A DNA stretch of 6,021 nt from NCBI GenBank assembly GCA_021821565.1, contig JAKACI010000096.1:1-6021 (forward strand), read 5' to 3'. The notes under the pieces are model-generated. The model saw nothing but the letters and a program-made list of their open reading frames with translations, ran no database searches and was not told the DNA's origin. The position numbers and the translations under genes are program-made. Positions 4,118 through 6,021 of the stretch are shown here, piece after piece (position 1 is the first letter of the stretch; each line of letters opens with the position of its first letter). Origin of the DNA: a bacterium. Its GTDB lineage: Bacteria; SZUA-79; Acidulodesulfobacterales; Acidulodesulfobacteraceae.

Positions 4118-6021
4118 TACGCTAACTCCGCCTGCTGTTGCAGCCGGTGAAACCATATTGCCGAAACCGTAAGTTCCTATTCCTTTGAGCACCAAACCGA
4201 ATGAAAAAGCCCACTGATGAAAATAAGGCATATTTGTATAGCTTGCAACAAACCCGAGACAACCCAGATTATATATTATTCCGATAGAATTTGAAACATC
4301 TTTATGAGTTGTAACATCATAATTTTCTGCCAAGTTCAGGCTGAATCCGCCAATAATATTTAAATTAGCGCCCACGCTTGCATATGATAATGTATTTGTA
4401 GGAGTAATTAAAGAAAGACCCTGCGGAAACAATGAAGGATTGCTCGAATTAAACATATCCAACGCCCCGAGATAACCTTGAATATCATTAACCGCAGTGT
4501 ATCCAAACCCTAAAGAATCATTTCTAAAATCAGTTAATTGCGTGCCTAAATTATAATTATTAAAAACATAATTATTATCGTCGTAACTCCATGAAGCTAT
4601 AAAATGAATGTTACCGAACGGATGATATCTCAACCTGCCCATAATATCCGAATTTGAATTATTATAGTTGAAATAATTAACCGGATTAATAAAATTGCCT
4701 GAAAATGAATGGTATTGATAAATATCCATTCTGAATAAATTTGATATATTTGTTTTTGAATAATTTTCTAAATCCCAGCTAAACCCATATTTAACCGCAC
4801 TTTGCGGCGGTATATAATCGGTCTGATCAAATAAAGGAAGCCCCGATTGATTTACCGGCCTGATTAAATTATAGTTGATATAGGGTTTTACAAAAGAAAT
4901 TAATCCGCTGCCGTTTTTATTATTTTTATAATTCTTAAATAATGTTGCATTACTTGAAATGCCTGCATAATATACTTCTCTGCTTTGATTTGGATAATTT
5001 TGGCTGCTAACCCCCGCATTTTTGATATCATCATAGCCCGTATATCTGAAACCGGCTGAAGGAGTGATATTTATGCCGCTTAATAATTTAAAAGGCATAT
5101 ATAAATCCGGAAAAATATCTAATCTGTTTGCGCTATAATAGCTCGCGCTTCTTAAAACATTTAAAGATGAATTAAATTTTAAATACAAAGGTGCAAAATA
5201 AAATTTTTTAAGCTCGTCCTCGCCGCTGAGCGAAAGCCTCGGATATTCGTCAACGGTAGCATAATTCGGAAAAAATAAATTATCTAATCTTAAAAAATTT
5301 ATTCTGGACGAAAAACTGCCGAAATCTTTTGTCGCTGAAAAATTAGAAGAAAGCCTATTTTTAGTCATCTGATATACGTTTGTCGAAAAATCCTCATAAA
5401 AAGCAGGATCGCTTGGGATATTTAAATTTGTCTTAATTGCTACACCGTCTATAAAATCTGCATTATGAGAAAACAACAGATAACGGGATAAATGCGGGGA
5501 TAAAGCAAGGCTTTTAGGACCGCTGCTTTCATTAATATAAAAACCGTATATAGAGCCATGTGAAAATTGATTTAAACTATATCTATATTTTAACGAATTT
5601 CCTATACCGAGGAAACTGTAATAATTTAAATTGTATGTAAGGTCTTGGCTTCTTCCAAGATCAAAATAATATCCTTCACCTGCCTGAAAACCTGTGAGGC
5701 TGCTGTACCCTGCAGTGGGTATCAGCAATCCCGAAGATTTCTTTGTTTTAATCGGCATTATCATAATAGGAAAATATAAAACAGGCACGTTATGTATATA
5801 AAAAAATGAATTATAAGAAAATGCGTATTGGCCTACGTATATATTTGAAAATGAAGAATATATTTTCCATGACGGCGGTTTTCTTATGCAAGATGTTAAA
5901 TAACCGTTTTGAACTTGATAAAATCCTTTTGCTTTATGTGTAATTTTTTGACCATATATAAAAATATTTTTTTTAAGATAATGTATATGCGAATAATAAA
6001 TATTTCCAAATTTATTTTTTA
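4088..6021 (-). CDS. lptD: LPS-assembly outer-membrane protein LptD, 5' end cut by window edge
   Basis: LptD forms, with the lipoprotein LptE, the outer-membrane beta-barrel that inserts lipopolysaccharide into the outer leaflet. The frame ends at TGA 4090-4088 and stays open, without a stop, to the right edge, giving 643 visible residues. A GTG at 5788 is only an internal Val codon. The 77 residues upstream of it carry conserved LptD sequence: GFYQVQNGYLTSC, then PPSW, then YIHNVPVLYFP, the junction between the N-terminal jellyroll and the barrel. After this come IMPIKTKKSSGLLIPTAGYS and many alternating aromatic/polar strands of the OstA_C barrel (PF04453), ending in FSFGLVLKGIGTYGF. Most of the LptA-like N-terminal domain is outside the window. 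Only two cysteines are visible: TSC (codon 5890-5888) and NLGC (codon 4261-4259), which match the positions of one interdomain disulfide. A tail of about 23 residues follows the last predicted strand. It heads the lptD-rfbB-rfbD group. Confidence 0.93.
   Translation of the reverse strand, partial: KNKFGNIYYSHIHYLKKNIFIYGQKITHKAKGFYQVQNGYLTSCIRKPPSWKIYSSFSNIYVGQYAFSYNSFFYIHNVPVLYFPIMIMPIKTKKSSGLLIPTAGYSSLTGFQAGEGYYFDLGRSQDLTYNLNYYSFLGIGNSLKYRYSLNQFSHGSIYGFYINESSGPKSLALSPHLSRYLLFSHNADFIDGVAIKTNLNIPSDPAFYEDFSTNVYQMTKNRLSSNFSATKDFGSFSSRINFLRLDNLFFPNYATVDEYPRLSLSGEDELKKFYFAPLYLKFNSSLNVLRSASYYSANRLDIFPDLYMPFKLLSGINITPSAGFRYTGYDDIKNAGVSSQNYPNQSREVYYAGISSNATLFKNYKNNKNGSGLISFVKPYINYNLIRPVNQSGLPLFDQTDYIPPQSAVKYGFSWDLENYSKTNISNLFRMDIYQYHSFSGNFINPVNYFNYNNSNSDIMGRLRYHPFGNIHFIASWSYDDNNYVFNNYNLGTQLTDFRNDSLGFGYTAVNDIQGYLGALDMFNSSNPSLFPQGLSLITPTNTLSYASVGANLNIIGGFSLNLAENYDVTTHKDVSNSIGIIYNLGCLGFVASYTNMPYFHQWAFSFGLVLKGIGTYGFGNMVSPAATAGGVSVMTPNYAFNP

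Noticed and set aside
5786..5788. GTG as the lptD start codon
   Set aside because: The frame continues upstream without a stop and encodes conserved LptD sequence (TSC, PPSW, NVPVLYFP); this GTG is the Val of that last motif.

Overview
The window comes from a low-GC (roughly 30% G+C by eye) Gram-negative, diderm bacterium. The evidence for two membranes is an LptD outer-membrane lipopolysaccharide translocon and two dTDP-rhamnose biosynthesis enzymes; a periplasmic c-type cytochrome points to respiratory metabolism. The protein signatures would fit an AT-rich deltaproteobacterium-like lineage, but the window alone does not settle the taxonomy. Every convincing gene is on the minus strand, so transcription runs from right to left.

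Reading in transcription order: (1) 6021-4088 is the 3' part of lptD; its 5' end, including the LptA-like domain, lies beyond the right edge. (2) After 67 bp comes rfbB/rmlB (dTDP-glucose 4,6-dehydratase, 4020-3010), and 5 bp later rfbD/rmlD (dTDP-4-dehydrorhamnose reductase, 3004-2135). (3) A 221-bp AT-rich gap with simple repeats and a candidate promoter precedes a small monohaem cytochrome c gene (1913-1455). That gene has a strong Shine-Dalgarno sequence and ends in a clear intrinsic terminator (stem 1369-1411), so it looks monocistronic. (4) A second AT-rich gap with a 12-bp palindrome and TATAAT-like repeats precedes a DUF502 membrane protein (1271-666). (5) After 102 bp comes a class I SAM-dependent methyltransferase (563 to beyond position 1), cut by the left edge.

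Functionally, lptD-rfbB-rfbD forms a cell-envelope group: export of lipopolysaccharide to the outer leaflet next to supply of dTDP-L-rhamnose precursors for its glycan. The other two enzymes of that pathway (RfbA and RfbC) are not in the window. The cytochrome, DUF502 protein and methyltransferase have no evident link to this group.

No mobile element, CRISPR array, tRNA, rRNA or phage gene was seen, and no gene-free stretch exceeds about 220 bp. I see mostly ordinary housekeeping and envelope content. The most unusual item is the extremely basic, His/Met-rich cytochrome with a short tandem peptide repeat. A GACGCC/GGCGTC inverted-repeat motif also occurs at two separate places.
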